Both the position numbers and the translations under genes were made by a program. Shown one piece after another: positions 17,137 to 25,628 of a stretch of DNA of 64,000 nt. Source of the DNA: Sphingomonas desiccabilis (GTDB lineage Bacteria > Pseudomonadota > Alphaproteobacteria > Sphingomonadales > Sphingomonadaceae); contig NZ_SDPT01000001.1 in NCBI RefSeq assembly GCF_004135605.1, positions 1,240,001 through 1,304,000 of the forward strand, written 5' to 3'. The stretch's first letter is position 1; each line of letters opens with the position of its first letter. The notes under the pieces were generated by a model. It was not told the origin of the DNA, ran no database searches, and was given only the letters and a program-made list of their open reading frames with translations.

Positions 17137-19590
17137 ATGTCTCGTCTTCGCGCAGCAGGCCTGCTTACCGTGTCCCTTCTTGCACTTGCTTCCGTGCCCG
17201 CGGGCGCCCAGCAAGCTGCCACCCCGGCCGATGGGGCGGAAAACGCCCCTACTGCGGGCGCCTCGACGCCAGCGGACGAAGGGAACGAGATCATCGTGAC
17301 CGGTACCCGTGCGGAAGGTCGCACGCGGCTCGACAGCGCTTCGCCCGTGGACGTGCTGAGCGCCGCGAGCCTCCAGCGCCAGGGAACGACCGAGCTCGGT
17401 GCGGCGCTTGCCGCGGTTGCGCCTTCGATCGACTTCCCGCGTCCGGCGGCGAACGACGGAACCGACGCCATCCGCCCGGCGACGCTGCGGGGGCTGTCGC
17501 CCGACCAGACTCTCGTGCTGATCAACGGGGTGCGCGGCCATACGTCCGCGCTCCTGAACACCAACGGCACCGTGGGGCGCGGCTCTGCCGCAGTCGACCT
17601 GAACACCATCCCGGTAACGGCGCTCGATCGCATCGAAGTGCTGCGTGACGGCGCATCTGCACAATATGGATCGGATGCGATCGCTGGTGTCGTCAACCTG
17701 CGCCTGCGGGAGGCCCGCGAAGGTGGCGGCGCGTCGGTGACCTACGGCTTCTACGATACCCAGATCGACACTGCCCGCGGCAGCCGTCACACCACCGGTG
17801 AGCCGACGGTGACGGCTTCGCTTTGGCAGGGCATCGGCTTCGGCAGCGACGGTTTCCTCACCCTTTCGGGCGAATATACCAAGCGCGAGCCGACCAACCG
17901 CGCGGACTATGATCCGCGCGTGACGCCGAGCCGCATCACCGGCCGCTATGGGGATCCCGAGGTGGATCAATATTCCATCTTCGCCAATGCAGGGACCTCA
18001 CTCGGCGAGACTTTCCAGCTCTACGGCTGGGCCGGCTATCAGAACCGGGAATCCGAAAGCGCGGCCTTTCCGCGACTGCCGGGCGTCACGTCCGGGTACA
18101 GCAATGCCGCCTCCATCTACCCCGACGGCTTTCTTCCGCTGATCAACAGCAAGTCGCGCGACCTCAACTCGGCGGTGGGCGTGAAGGGCGAAGTCGGCGG
18201 GTGGAACCTGGACCTGAACGTCAGCTACGGGCGCAACGAGATCGAGTTCCGCACGCGCAACTCGGCGAACTTCTCCTATGGTGCCGAGACGCCGACCGAC
18301 TTCTACGATGGCGCACTGGTCTACGATCAGTGGGTCGCCGGCCTGGATGTCGCGCGCAGCTTCGACGTCTTCCAGTCGCTCAACGTCGCCTTCGGCGTCG
18401 AGGGGCGCCGCGAGGGCTACAAGATCGAGGCGGGCGAGCTTGCTTCCTACGGTTATCCGACGCCGGATTATGCGGGCGGTGCAGCCCCGGGAGCGCAGGG
18501 CTTCGGCGGCTTTTCGCCCCTGAACGAGATCGAGCGCAGCCGCCGCAACGGCAGCATCTATGCCGATGTGGAAGCGCAGGTGACCGACAAGCTGCTGCTT
18601 GGCATCGCCGGGCGTGCAGAGAAGTATTCGGATTTCGGCTCAACCGTGAACGGCAAGCTGTCGGCGCGCTATGACGTGGCGGACTGGCTTGCGCTTCGCG
18701 GCACCGCTTCGACCGGCTTCCGCGCACCGTCGCTGCAGCAGCAGTATTTCACGCAGATCGCACAGGTGGTGCAGAACGGCGTGCCGGTGCAGACCGGGAC
18801 CTATCCGTCGGTGGATCCGGTTGCCCGGGCGCTCGGCGGACTGCCGCTCGATGCCGAGAAGTCGACCAATCTTTCGGCGGGCTTCGTGGTTCGCGCCGGC
18901 GGCTTCGACTTGACGGTGGACGCCTATCGCATCCACATCCGCGACCAGATCGGCCTTTCCGAGAATATCAGCGCCGGGACGCCCGGCACGCCCAGCTACA
19001 ACCCGGAGGTGGCACGACTGCTACCGGACGGCGTGCAGGCGGCGCGCTTCTTCATCAACGGTTTGGCTTCGACCACCAAGGGCATCGATGCGGTCGCGCA
19101 TTATCGCCTGCGGACTGCGGCCGCCGGCAGCTTCGACTTCACGCTCGCCGGCAACATCAATGACGTGAAGGTGACCCGGGTGCCGACCACCACGTCGACC
19201 CTCGACCCGGCGCCGACGCTGTTTGCCCGAACCCGCATCCTGTCGCTGGAGGAGGGCACTCCGCGTGAGAAGGTGACCGGCACGATCGACTGGTCGCTCG
19301 ACCAACTCGGCGCCCTGGCGCGCGTCACTTACTATGGCGACGTCACCCAGCCGGGCTCGACTGAGGCGAACGACGTGCACACCGGCAAGCGCGCGATCAC
19401 CGACCTGGAGCTTCGCTATCAAGCGACCAAGGGTGCGCAGTTCGCCCTGGGCGTGAACAACCTGTTCGACGTCTACCCGGATCGCATCATCCCGGCGAAC
19501 AACAGCACCGGCGTGCTGGGCTTCCCCTACTACTCGCCGTTCGGCTTCAACGGGCGGTATCTCTACGCGCGCGCCGGTTTCAACTGGTGA
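17137..19590 (+). CDS. TonB-dependent receptor (second)
   Basis: An outer-membrane receptor of 817 residues with a signal peptide (AAGLLTVSLLALASVPAGAQ) and a TonB-box-like NEIIVTGTRAEG near residue 55. A plug carries TLRGLSPDQTLVLINGVR and IEVLRDGASAQYGSDAIAGV. A long barrel ends in aromatic GFNW. It differs from the first receptor in lacking the SusC-type FPDKN block and is closer to siderophore/vitamin-like or small-molecule receptors. The ATG at 17137 is preceded by AAAGGGG; reading frame upstream has no signal sequence. DUF6356 and FAD/NAD(P)-binding genes follow on the same strand. The ligand cannot be told from sequence. Confidence 0.88.
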   Translation: MSRLRAAGLLTVSLLALASVPAGAQQAATPADGAENAPTAGASTPADEGNEIIVTGTRAEGRTRLDSASPVDVLSAASLQRQGTTELGAALAAVAPSIDFPRPAANDGTDAIRPATLRGLSPDQTLVLINGVRGHTSALLNTNGTVGRGSAAVDLNTIPVTALDRIEVLRDGASAQYGSDAIAGVVNLRLREAREGGGASVTYGFYDTQIDTARGSRHTTGEPTVTASLWQGIGFGSDGFLTLSGEYTKREPTNRADYDPRVTPSRITGRYGDPEVDQYSIFANAGTSLGETFQLYGWAGYQNRESESAAFPRLPGVTSGYSNAASIYPDGFLPLINSKSRDLNSAVGVKGEVGGWNLDLNVSYGRNEIEFRTRNSANFSYGAETPTDFYDGALVYDQWVAGLDVARSFDVFQSLNVAFGVEGRREGYKIEAGELASYGYPTPDYAGGAAPGAQGFGGFSPLNEIERSRRNGSIYADVEAQVTDKLLLGIAGRAEKYSDFGSTVNGKLSARYDVADWLALRGTASTGFRAPSLQQQYFTQIAQVVQNGVPVQTGTYPSVDPVARALGGLPLDAEKSTNLSAGFVVRAGGFDLTVDAYRIHIRDQIGLSENISAGTPGTPSYNPEVARLLPDGVQAARFFINGLASTTKGIDAVAHYRLRTAAAGSFDFTLAGNINDVKVTRVPTTTSTLDPAPTLFARTRILSLEEGTPREKVTGTIDWSLDQLGALARVTYYGDVTQPGSTEANDVHTGKRAITDLELRYQATKGAQFALGVNNLFDVYPDRIIPANNSTGVLGFPYYSPFGFNGRYLYARAGFNW

Positions 19591-19601
19591 GCCCCTGCCG
19601 G

Positions 19602-19620
19602 GCCGGGCTGCGCGCCCGGC
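19602..19620 (+). terminator. Possible weak stem-loop after the second TonB receptor
   Basis: GCCGGG and CCCGGC pair around a 7-base loop 11 bases after the receptor stop. There is no T-tract, so termination would be weak or Rho-assisted. The downstream small gene follows after 60 bases. Confidence 0.35.
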
Positions 19621-19679
19621 TTGGCGGAACCGTACAGCCGCCCTATGCGCTTCTCCCATCAACGGAGTGGGAGTAGGTG

Positions 19680-19925
19680 ATGATCGGGCGGCTGTTCACG
19701 GATCATCCCCGCAGCGTCGGGGAAAGCTATGCCGAACATGCGCGTACGGCGACGCATTTCGGCCTCGCAATGCTGAAAGGCGGCGCGGCCTGTCTTGTAC
19801 ACGCCCTGGTTCCCGCCTGGTTCACCCGCACCGGAAGCAACACAGTGCGGCAGCTGCATGCCGAGATGACCCGCCGCAATGCCGCGGCGGCAGCCGAAGG
19901 TTCCGCGCTGGTCTACGAGATCTGA
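19680..19925 (+). CDS. DUF6356 family small protein
   Basis: An 81-residue protein with the pattern RLFTDHPRSVGESYAEH at its N-terminus and a central weakly hydrophobic stretch (LKGGAACLVHALVPAWF), typical of the DUF6356 family common in sphingomonads. Function is unknown. A GTG one codon upstream (19677) is an equally possible start; a GGAG lies in the preceding bases. It sits between the TonB receptor and the FAD/NAD(P)-binding gene, which starts only four bases after its stop, so the two are probably co-translated. Confidence 0.75.
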   Translation: MIGRLFTDHPRSVGESYAEHARTATHFGLAMLKGGAACLVHALVPAWFTRTGSNTVRQLHAEMTRRNAAAAAEGSALVYEI

Positions 19926-19929
19926 GCGC

Positions 19930-21279
19930 GTGATCCGTCATGTCGCGATCGTCGGCGCGGGCTTCTCCGGCACGCTGCAGGCGATCAACCTGCTGCGCCA
20001 CGGGGGGCCCCGCGCAACCCTGATCGAGCGTGCGCCCCGTCCCGGCCTCGGGCTCGCCTATGGCGCCGCGCATCCGAGCCATGTCCTCAACGTCCGCGCT
20101 TCGAACATGAGCGCCTTCCCGGACGAGCCGGATCATTTCGTGCGCTGGTTGGAGCGGCGCGGTGTCCCGGACGCACCCGCGGCCTTCGTGCCGCGGCTGA
20201 CCTACGGCACCTATCTCCGCGAGCTGCTCGACGAGGCGCAGGCCCGCGCCGGTGACCGGCTGCGGATTGTCCAGGGCGACACGCTCGATATCCTCGAGAA
20301 CGGCGACGTCCGCGTGCAGCTGGCGGATGGCTCGAACATCGTTGCCGATGCAGCAGTGCTCGCCGTCGGCAACCTGCCGCCCCATTCGCCGCCTGGCCTG
20401 GATCCGGCTGCGCTTTCGACGGAGCGCTACAAGGGCGATCCCTGGGAGCCCGGCGTCGGAGCGGGACTTTCCGGCGAGGATACCGTCCTGGTCGTTGGCA
20501 CCGGCCTGACCATGGTCGACGTCGTGCTGATGCTCGACGCGCGCGGCTTTACGGGCCGCATCGTTGCACTCTCACGGCGAGGGCTGCTGCCGCGGCGGCA
20601 TGCCGCCCCCGCTGTTTGGGAAAAGATCGTCGAGAAGCCCGCAGAGACCGGGGCGAAGCTGGTGTACAGCGTACGCGAGCGTGCCCAGGAGGTCGGCTGG
20701 CGGAACGCCGTTGATGAGCTACGCCCCTACACGCAGGCGCTGTGGGCGCAGGCGACGGTGGCTGAGCGCGCACGGTTCCTGCGGCACCTGCGCCCATGGT
20801 GGGACGTGCACCGCCACCGGCTCGCTCCCGCGGTCGCGGACCGGCTGGCCGATCTGCAGGCGAGCGGGCGATTGGACGTGATCACCGGCAAGACGCTCGG
20901 GTTCGAGGAGGTCGGCGAAGGCGTCGCCGTCCGCTACCGGCCGCGCGGGGAAGAGGCGGAACAGCGGCTCCAGGTTCAACGCATCATCAACTGCACCGGC
21001 CCTCAAGGTGATCTGCTGCGTACCAGCGAACCGCTGTTGCGCAGCCTGGTCGATCGCGGCGCGGTGCGTCCGGACCCGGAGCATCTGGGTCTCGACGTCA
21101 CGGTCAGCGGCCAGGTGGTGCGGGCCGACGGCTCGGCGAGCGAACGGCTGTTCGCACTCGGCCCGATGACACGTGGCGCCTTCTGGGAGATCGTCGCGGT
21201 GCCGGATATCCGCCGCCAGACCTGGGACGTGGCGCGGCGGCTGTCGAACGCGCATTGGGTGGGCGGGGAGGGCTTGTAG
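19930..21279 (+). CDS. FAD/NAD(P)-binding protein (NAD_binding_9 type)
   Basis: About 449 residues. The N-terminal dinucleotide-binding motif VGAGFSGTLQA is followed by an acidic strand end (TLIERA). RPGLGLAYG and HVLNVRASNMSAFPDEP are marks of the FAD-NAD(P)-binding PF13454 group. A second nucleotide motif, VVGTGLTMVDV, lies near residue 195. It looks like a two-dinucleotide flavoprotein monooxygenase or oxidoreductase. The start is a GTG at 19930, four bases after the DUF6356 stop. The position behind a TonB receptor suggests it modifies an imported ligand; that is inference. No signal peptide is seen, so it acts in the cytoplasm. Confidence 0.82.
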   Translation: MIRHVAIVGAGFSGTLQAINLLRHGGPRATLIERAPRPGLGLAYGAAHPSHVLNVRASNMSAFPDEPDHFVRWLERRGVPDAPAAFVPRLTYGTYLRELLDEAQARAGDRLRIVQGDTLDILENGDVRVQLADGSNIVADAAVLAVGNLPPHSPPGLDPAALSTERYKGDPWEPGVGAGLSGEDTVLVVGTGLTMVDVVLMLDARGFTGRIVALSRRGLLPRRHAAPAVWEKIVEKPAETGAKLVYSVRERAQEVGWRNAVDELRPYTQALWAQATVAERARFLRHLRPWWDVHRHRLAPAVADRLADLQASGRLDVITGKTLGFEEVGEGVAVRYRPRGEEAEQRLQVQRIINCTGPQGDLLRTSEPLLRSLVDRGAVRPDPEHLGLDVTVSGQVVRADGSASERLFALGPMTRGAFWEIVAVPDIRRQTWDVARRLSNAHWVGGEGL

Positions 21280-21376
21280 CTCCTGCCGGGAGCGAGGCTG
21301 TTCCGCGTTCGTTCTTGACATGCTACGGTGGTGGCATGCTCGCTCACGTCTCCCTGCACTTTCCGAGTACCTGCCG

Positions 21377-22627
21377 GTGACGCGCCGTGCCGGAAGCGCC
21401 GATCTGCCGCTGCACGGCGGCAGGGTGCCGGCTTGGCTCGGCCAGCGGATGACGAAGCTCGGCGCGGTCATCGTCGAGGCGATCGTTCACGAATATGGCC
21501 GCGACGAACTGCTCCGGCGGCTGGCGCACCCGTTCTGGTTCCAGTCGTTCGGGGCGGTGATGGGGATGGATTGGCATTCCTCCGGCATCACCACGAGCGT
21601 CCTGGGAGCGCTCAAGCGCGGGCTGGCACCGCTTTCCGGCGAACTCGGGATCCACGTCTGCGGCGGCCGTGGGCGCCATTCCCGGGGCACGCCGTCCGAG
21701 CTCGCGGCAGTCGGTGAGCGGGTGGGCCTGGATGGCGGAGCGCTGGGTCAGGCCAGCCGGCTCGTCGCCAAAGTCGACAGTGCCGCGGTGCAGGACGGGT
21801 TCGACCTCTATCTGCACGGCTTCATCGTCACCGACGACGGACGCTGGGTGGTGGTGCAGCAAGGAATGAACGGGGATCGCAGACAGGCACGCCGGTACCA
21901 CTGGTTGTCAGAGGGGATCACCAGCTTCGTCGATGCTCCCCATGCTGCCATCGAGGGACGGGGGCAGGGGATGATCGTCAATCTGGCCGACCGCCGCGCG
22001 GCACCCTCCCGGCAGCGCCAGCTGGATGTGCTCGCGACACTCGGTCCGGACGGGATCGTGCGGGAGTTGGCTCGGATGCAGCCCGTCGAGCCCGCTGCGC
22101 CGGCACAGGGCCTGCTGCCGCACCTGGTGATGCCGGATCATCATGAGGTGCGGGCCGAAGACATCGTCGCACGGCGGCTCCACGGCAATCTTTGCGCCGC
22201 GGCAGATCGCGCGCCGGTCGATTTCGCCGACCTGCTGCTGTCGCCGCGGGTCGGCGCAAGAACGGTGCAGGCGCTCGCGATGGTGGCGGAGGTGGTACAC
22301 GGCACGCCTTGCCGCTTCACCGATCCCGCGCGCTTCTCTCTCGCGCATGGGGGCAAGGATCGTCACCCCTTCCCGGTCCCTACGCGGGTCTACGACCAGA
22401 GCATCGCGGTCATGAAGCGCGCGGTCGTGAAGGCGAAGCTCGGAGCGACCGAGGAACTCGCGGCGATCCGCCGCCTGGACGCGGAGTCCCGGCGCCTGGA
22501 GAGGGATGCTACCGGTCCATCGGTGGAAGCGTTGATTGCTGAGGAACGCCGTTCAAGCCATGACTATGGCGGCCGCAGTGTCTTCGGGTTTGAACCGCCG
22601 TCTGCGGGTGAGGCGGTCGCGGGTTAG
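21377..22627 (+). CDS. DUF763 domain-containing protein
   Basis: A 416-residue protein opening with RRAGSADLPLHGGRVPAWL, the diagnostic start of DUF763, followed by MGMDWHSSGIT and IHVCGGRGRHSRGTP. The C-terminal half includes MPDHHEV and FTDPARFSLAHGGKDRHPFPVP, also typical. The family is scattered across bacteria and archaea and has no established function. A GTG at 21377 fits the family N-terminus; a longer form from the ATG at 21320 is possible, but its extra residues look non-native. It ends tail-to-tail with the ABC1 kinase gene, overlapping by four bases. Confidence 0.82.
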   Translation: MTRRAGSADLPLHGGRVPAWLGQRMTKLGAVIVEAIVHEYGRDELLRRLAHPFWFQSFGAVMGMDWHSSGITTSVLGALKRGLAPLSGELGIHVCGGRGRHSRGTPSELAAVGERVGLDGGALGQASRLVAKVDSAAVQDGFDLYLHGFIVTDDGRWVVVQQGMNGDRRQARRYHWLSEGITSFVDAPHAAIEGRGQGMIVNLADRRAAPSRQRQLDVLATLGPDGIVRELARMQPVEPAAPAQGLLPHLVMPDHHEVRAEDIVARRLHGNLCAAADRAPVDFADLLLSPRVGARTVQALAMVAEVVHGTPCRFTDPARFSLAHGGKDRHPFPVPTRVYDQSIAVMKRAVVKAKLGATEELAAIRRLDAESRRLERDATGPSVEALIAEERRSSHDYGGRSVFGFEPPSAGEAVAG

Positions 22628-24129
22628 GCCAGCAGCATCGCGCCACCGATCAGCATCGCGCCGGCGATGATCGCGCCGCCGATCCAGCGCGAACCCGCAA
22701 GGATTGCGGCTCCTGCATCCTGCGGCGCCTGCGCGGGTTCCGCTTCGAGGCGTCGGATCGCGGCGCGCAGCAATCGCGGGGCATCGCTCCCGATCTTGCT
22801 GAGTTCCCACGCGAGCGCCTGAAGCGTGGGCAGCCAATGTTCGGGCGAGAGCCGCGCCTGCGCGATCCGGAGCGACGAACGCTGCATCGCCGACGAGAGA
22901 TCGAAATCGGGTTGGATCGCCGTGAGCACCCCATCGATCGTCGCCAACGCCTTGAAGATCAACAGCAGGTCGGGGGGCATCGTCATGCCCTCGTCGCGCA
23001 TCAACGGCAGAAAGTCCGCAACCATCGCGCTCAGGACGACACGGCCGCCACCATGACGCACGATCAACCGCTCGGCTGCGGCCTGGACGCGGTCACGCGG
23101 CACGGCGCTGCCGGCGGACCAGGTCGCGAGGACGTCCGCCAAAGCGGCGGGATCCCCAGCGTTCAGCGACTGGGTAAAGGCGATGAACTCCTCGCGGCGC
23201 CGCGGGGAGACATGGCCAATCATGCCGAGGTCGAGCAACGCGATCCGGTTGCCGGGTAGGCACAGCAGGTTGCCTGGGTGCGGATCTGCATGGAAGCGCC
23301 CGTTCACCAACACCATGTCGAGCACGATGTCGGCGCCCAGCGACGCTATCTCCGCCGGATCGATGCCGCCTGCCAGCAAGCTGTCGCCATCCCGCGGCGG
23401 GATCCCGTCGATGTAGTCCATGACCAGCAACGCTTCGGAGGTCCAGGCCCAGTGGATCTCAGGCACCACCACCCGCGGATCGCTTGCGAAGTCGGCGCGG
23501 AGCCGGTCGGCGTTGCGGCCTTCCCCGGTGAAGTCGAGTTCCTCCAGCACGGCCTCGGCGAGCTGGCGCGTCATGGCGGCGGGCGCGAAGCGCTTCGCCT
23601 CGGCACTCGCGGCTTCCGCTGCCGAGGCTAGCTGGGCGATCAGCCGCAGGTCGGCTTCCATGCGCGGACGGATGTCCGGCCGGCGGATCTTGAGAACCAC
23701 GGGCTTGCCGTCTTTCAAGGTCGCGCGGTGGACCTGTGCCATGGAGGCGGCCGCCAATGGCTCGGGATCAAAGTACGCGAACGCAGTCTCGGGGGATTGG
23801 CCGAGCGCCGCTTCCACCGCGGGACGCAGGGTCTCGAAGGGCAGGGTAGGAGCGCCGCTGTGCAGGTGCTCCAGTTCCGCGATCCATTCCGGGGGCAGCA
23901 GGTCGCCGCGCGTGGCGAGGATCTGGCCGAGCTTGACGAAGGTGGGGCCCAGCGCCTCCAGCGCAAGTCGCGTGCGGCGCGGAAGCGTCTGCGGATTCTC
24001 GACCTCGCCTTCGTTCCGCTCCAAACCCAACCGAGCAAGCAAGACCCCGAGGCCGAAGCGCGAGGCGATCTGCAGGATCTCTGCAAGCCGCCCGCGATCG
24101 CGGGCGGCTACCATCAGGGTCTTGATCAT
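22624..24129 (-). CDS. ABC1/UbiB-family atypical kinase
   Basis: A 501-residue member of the UbiB/AarF (ADCK) family, atypical kinases/ATPases needed for ubiquinone biosynthesis and lipid homeostasis. Visible are the family KxGQ motif in PTFVKLGQILATR near residue 67, ASMAQVHRA near 132, the ATP-site lysine in KPVVLKIRRP near 145, FHADPHPGNLL near 285 and LLDLGMIG. The C-terminal ~25 residues are a glycine/alanine-rich membrane segment, as in UbiB. It starts 18 bases after the stop of the secreted endonuclease/phosphatase gene, so they form a two-gene operon. Whether it is the ubiquinone-pathway UbiB or a paralogue cannot be decided; ubiquinone methyltransferase genes are not adjacent. Confidence 0.88.
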   Translation of the reverse strand: MIKTLMVAARDRGRLAEILQIASRFGLGVLLARLGLERNEGEVENPQTLPRRTRLALEALGPTFVKLGQILATRGDLLPPEWIAELEHLHSGAPTLPFETLRPAVEAALGQSPETAFAYFDPEPLAAASMAQVHRATLKDGKPVVLKIRRPDIRPRMEADLRLIAQLASAAEAASAEAKRFAPAAMTRQLAEAVLEELDFTGEGRNADRLRADFASDPRVVVPEIHWAWTSEALLVMDYIDGIPPRDGDSLLAGGIDPAEIASLGADIVLDMVLVNGRFHADPHPGNLLCLPGNRIALLDLGMIGHVSPRRREEFIAFTQSLNAGDPAALADVLATWSAGSAVPRDRVQAAAERLIVRHGGGRVVLSAMVADFLPLMRDEGMTMPPDLLLIFKALATIDGVLTAIQPDFDLSSAMQRSSLRIAQARLSPEHWLPTLQALAWELSKIGSDAPRLLRAAIRRLEAEPAQAPQDAGAAILAGSRWIGGAIIAGAMLIGGAMLLA

Positions 24130-24147
24130 GCCGGGCTCTCCGTTCGC

Positions 24148-24984
24148 TTATCGCTCGAACGCTACCGTCGCCATCACCGGGAAGTGGTCGGAGGCATAGG
24201 TGGTGCCCTCGTGATGGGTGTCCACGGTCGCGTCCTTGACCTGGAAGCCGCGGACGAAGAGATAGTCGATGCGCTTTTTCCCGACGCCCGTGAAGTCGTG
24301 GAAGGTGAGCTCGGGACCCTGCTTGCGCGGGGCGGCCGTCCAGGCGTCGGTGAGGGCCCTGGAGAAGGTAGCGTAGACGCCGCTGTCCGGTTCTGCGTTG
24401 AAATCGCCCGCCACGACGAGCGGCAGGTCCGTGGCGATGGCGGGGAGGCGCGACAGGATCAGGGCAGCGCCGCGCTCGCGCGCCTGCGCGTCCTGGTCCC
24501 GGTGCGGCAAATGGGTGTCGACGAAGACGAAGCGGCGCGGCTTGCGGCCGAGAGTCTCGAACACACCCCAGGTCGCCATGCGCGGCAAATCGGTACCCCA
24601 GCTCATGCTGCCGGGCTGTTCGGGCGTGTCGGACAGCCAGAAGTCGCCCTGCGTCACCAGCCGGAGCCGGTCGGTACGGTAGAGGATGCCCATGTGCTCA
24701 TCCGCGTGAGCGCCCCGTCGATCACGGCCGAACCACCGATATTGAGGCAGGGCACGGACCAGATCGTCACCCTGCCGCTGGTGCAGTTCCTGGGTGCCGA
24801 TCACATCGGGCTGGGTGTCGCGGATCGTCGCCACCATCACGGGGCGCCGCGCTTCCCACCGCGTCGGACCCTCGTCGTAGTAAAGCCGGACGTTGAAGGT
24901 CATCACCCGCAGCGAAGAAGCCGGCGCGCACGCGGCGACTGTGGCGAGCAGGAACAGGGCTATGCTCCGACGCAGGATCGACAT
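24148..24984 (-). CDS. Endonuclease/exonuclease/phosphatase family lipoprotein
   Basis: A 278-residue EEP-superfamily hydrolase. Motifs in order are MTFNVRLYYDEG, IGTQEL (metal-binding Glu), VDTHLPHRD, VAGDFNAEPDS and the C-terminal SDHFPV histidine. The N-terminus is a lipoprotein signal with lipobox LLATVAAC, so it is probably anchored in the outer or inner membrane facing the periplasm. Members act on nucleic acids, phosphoinositides or sphingomyelin-like lipids; the substrate here is unknown. The ATG at 24984 has GGGGAGA and GAGAGAG upstream. It is first in an operon with the ABC1 kinase. Confidence 0.85.
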   Translation of the reverse strand: MSILRRSIALFLLATVAACAPASSLRVMTFNVRLYYDEGPTRWEARRPVMVATIRDTQPDVIGTQELHQRQGDDLVRALPQYRWFGRDRRGAHADEHMGILYRTDRLRLVTQGDFWLSDTPEQPGSMSWGTDLPRMATWGVFETLGRKPRRFVFVDTHLPHRDQDAQARERGAALILSRLPAIATDLPLVVAGDFNAEPDSGVYATFSRALTDAWTAAPRKQGPELTFHDFTGVGKKRIDYLFVRGFQVKDATVDTHHEGTTYASDHFPVMATVAFER

Positions 24985-25140
24985 CTCTCTCATTCTCCCC
25001 AAGTGTTTCTCGTCGTTTCCCGATGCGGTGCGATCACGTCAACAGCATGACCGTCATCGACGATGCGCCTCCTCGCGCTTCGAGCCCGGCGAGCGCCTCA
25101 CGCCGCATTGCAACAAAATGTTGCTGGGACGGCTTTCACT

Positions 25141-25158
25141 TAGTTAGCTTTCTAACTA
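25141..25158. promoter_or_regulatory. MarR-type palindromic operator
   Basis: TAGTTAG-CTTT-CTAACTA is a perfect 7-4-7 inverted repeat lying 11 bases before the MarR start codon. Size and placement match MarR-family operators. It would let the regulator repress itself and the efflux operon it heads, and binding here would also block the ribosome-binding region of the leader promoter. Confidence 0.7.
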
Positions 25159-25169
25159 TCTGGCACCCC

Positions 25170-25628
25170 ATGCCGGATCAACAGCTGCAACGCGCGTTCA
25201 CGCACCGCCTCATGCCCCTTGCGCGCGCCTACCGGCGCTACATCGACAGGGGGCTCTCCTCGCTCGAGTTGTCGCACACCACGGCGCTCGCGGTGATGCT
25301 GATTGGCCGCATGGGCGGCGGCCGCCGGCAAGGTACGCTCGCGGACGAATTGGGCCTGGAAGGAGCCTCGCTGGTACCGTTGATCCAGCAGTTGCTGCAG
25401 GCAGGGCTGATCGACCGCCGACCCGATCCGGAGGACGGCCGCGCGAAAACGCTGCACCTCACGGATACGGGCCAAAGCCTCGCCGCAGAGGTCGAGGAAC
25501 GTTCGGCAACGCTGCGCGATCGCGTCTTCGCGGGGATCCCGGACGGGGATGTCGAGGCCGCGTTGCGGGTCATGGATCGGATCGCGGCCGTGCTTCAGGA
25601 ATGCGCGGACGGAACGCCGGCGGCATGA
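25170..25628 (+). CDS. MarR-family transcriptional regulator of the FUSC pump
   Basis: A 152-residue winged-helix protein with the MarR core. GTLADELGLEGASLVPLIQQLLQAGLI forms the HTH (written as GTLADELGLEG then ASLVPLIQQLL), followed by a wing with RRPDPEDGRAKTLHLT. It is first in a five-gene operon encoding a tripartite efflux pump, and its stop overlaps the next start (ATGA at 25625-25628). The perfect palindrome at 25141-25158 is the likely binding site. The expected inducer is an aromatic acid, by analogy with fusaric-acid and hydroxybenzoate pump regulators. Confidence 0.88.
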   Translation: MPDQQLQRAFTHRLMPLARAYRRYIDRGLSSLELSHTTALAVMLIGRMGGGRRQGTLADELGLEGASLVPLIQQLLQAGLIDRRPDPEDGRAKTLHLTDTGQSLAAEVEERSATLRDRVFAGIPDGDVEAALRVMDRIAAVLQECADGTPAA

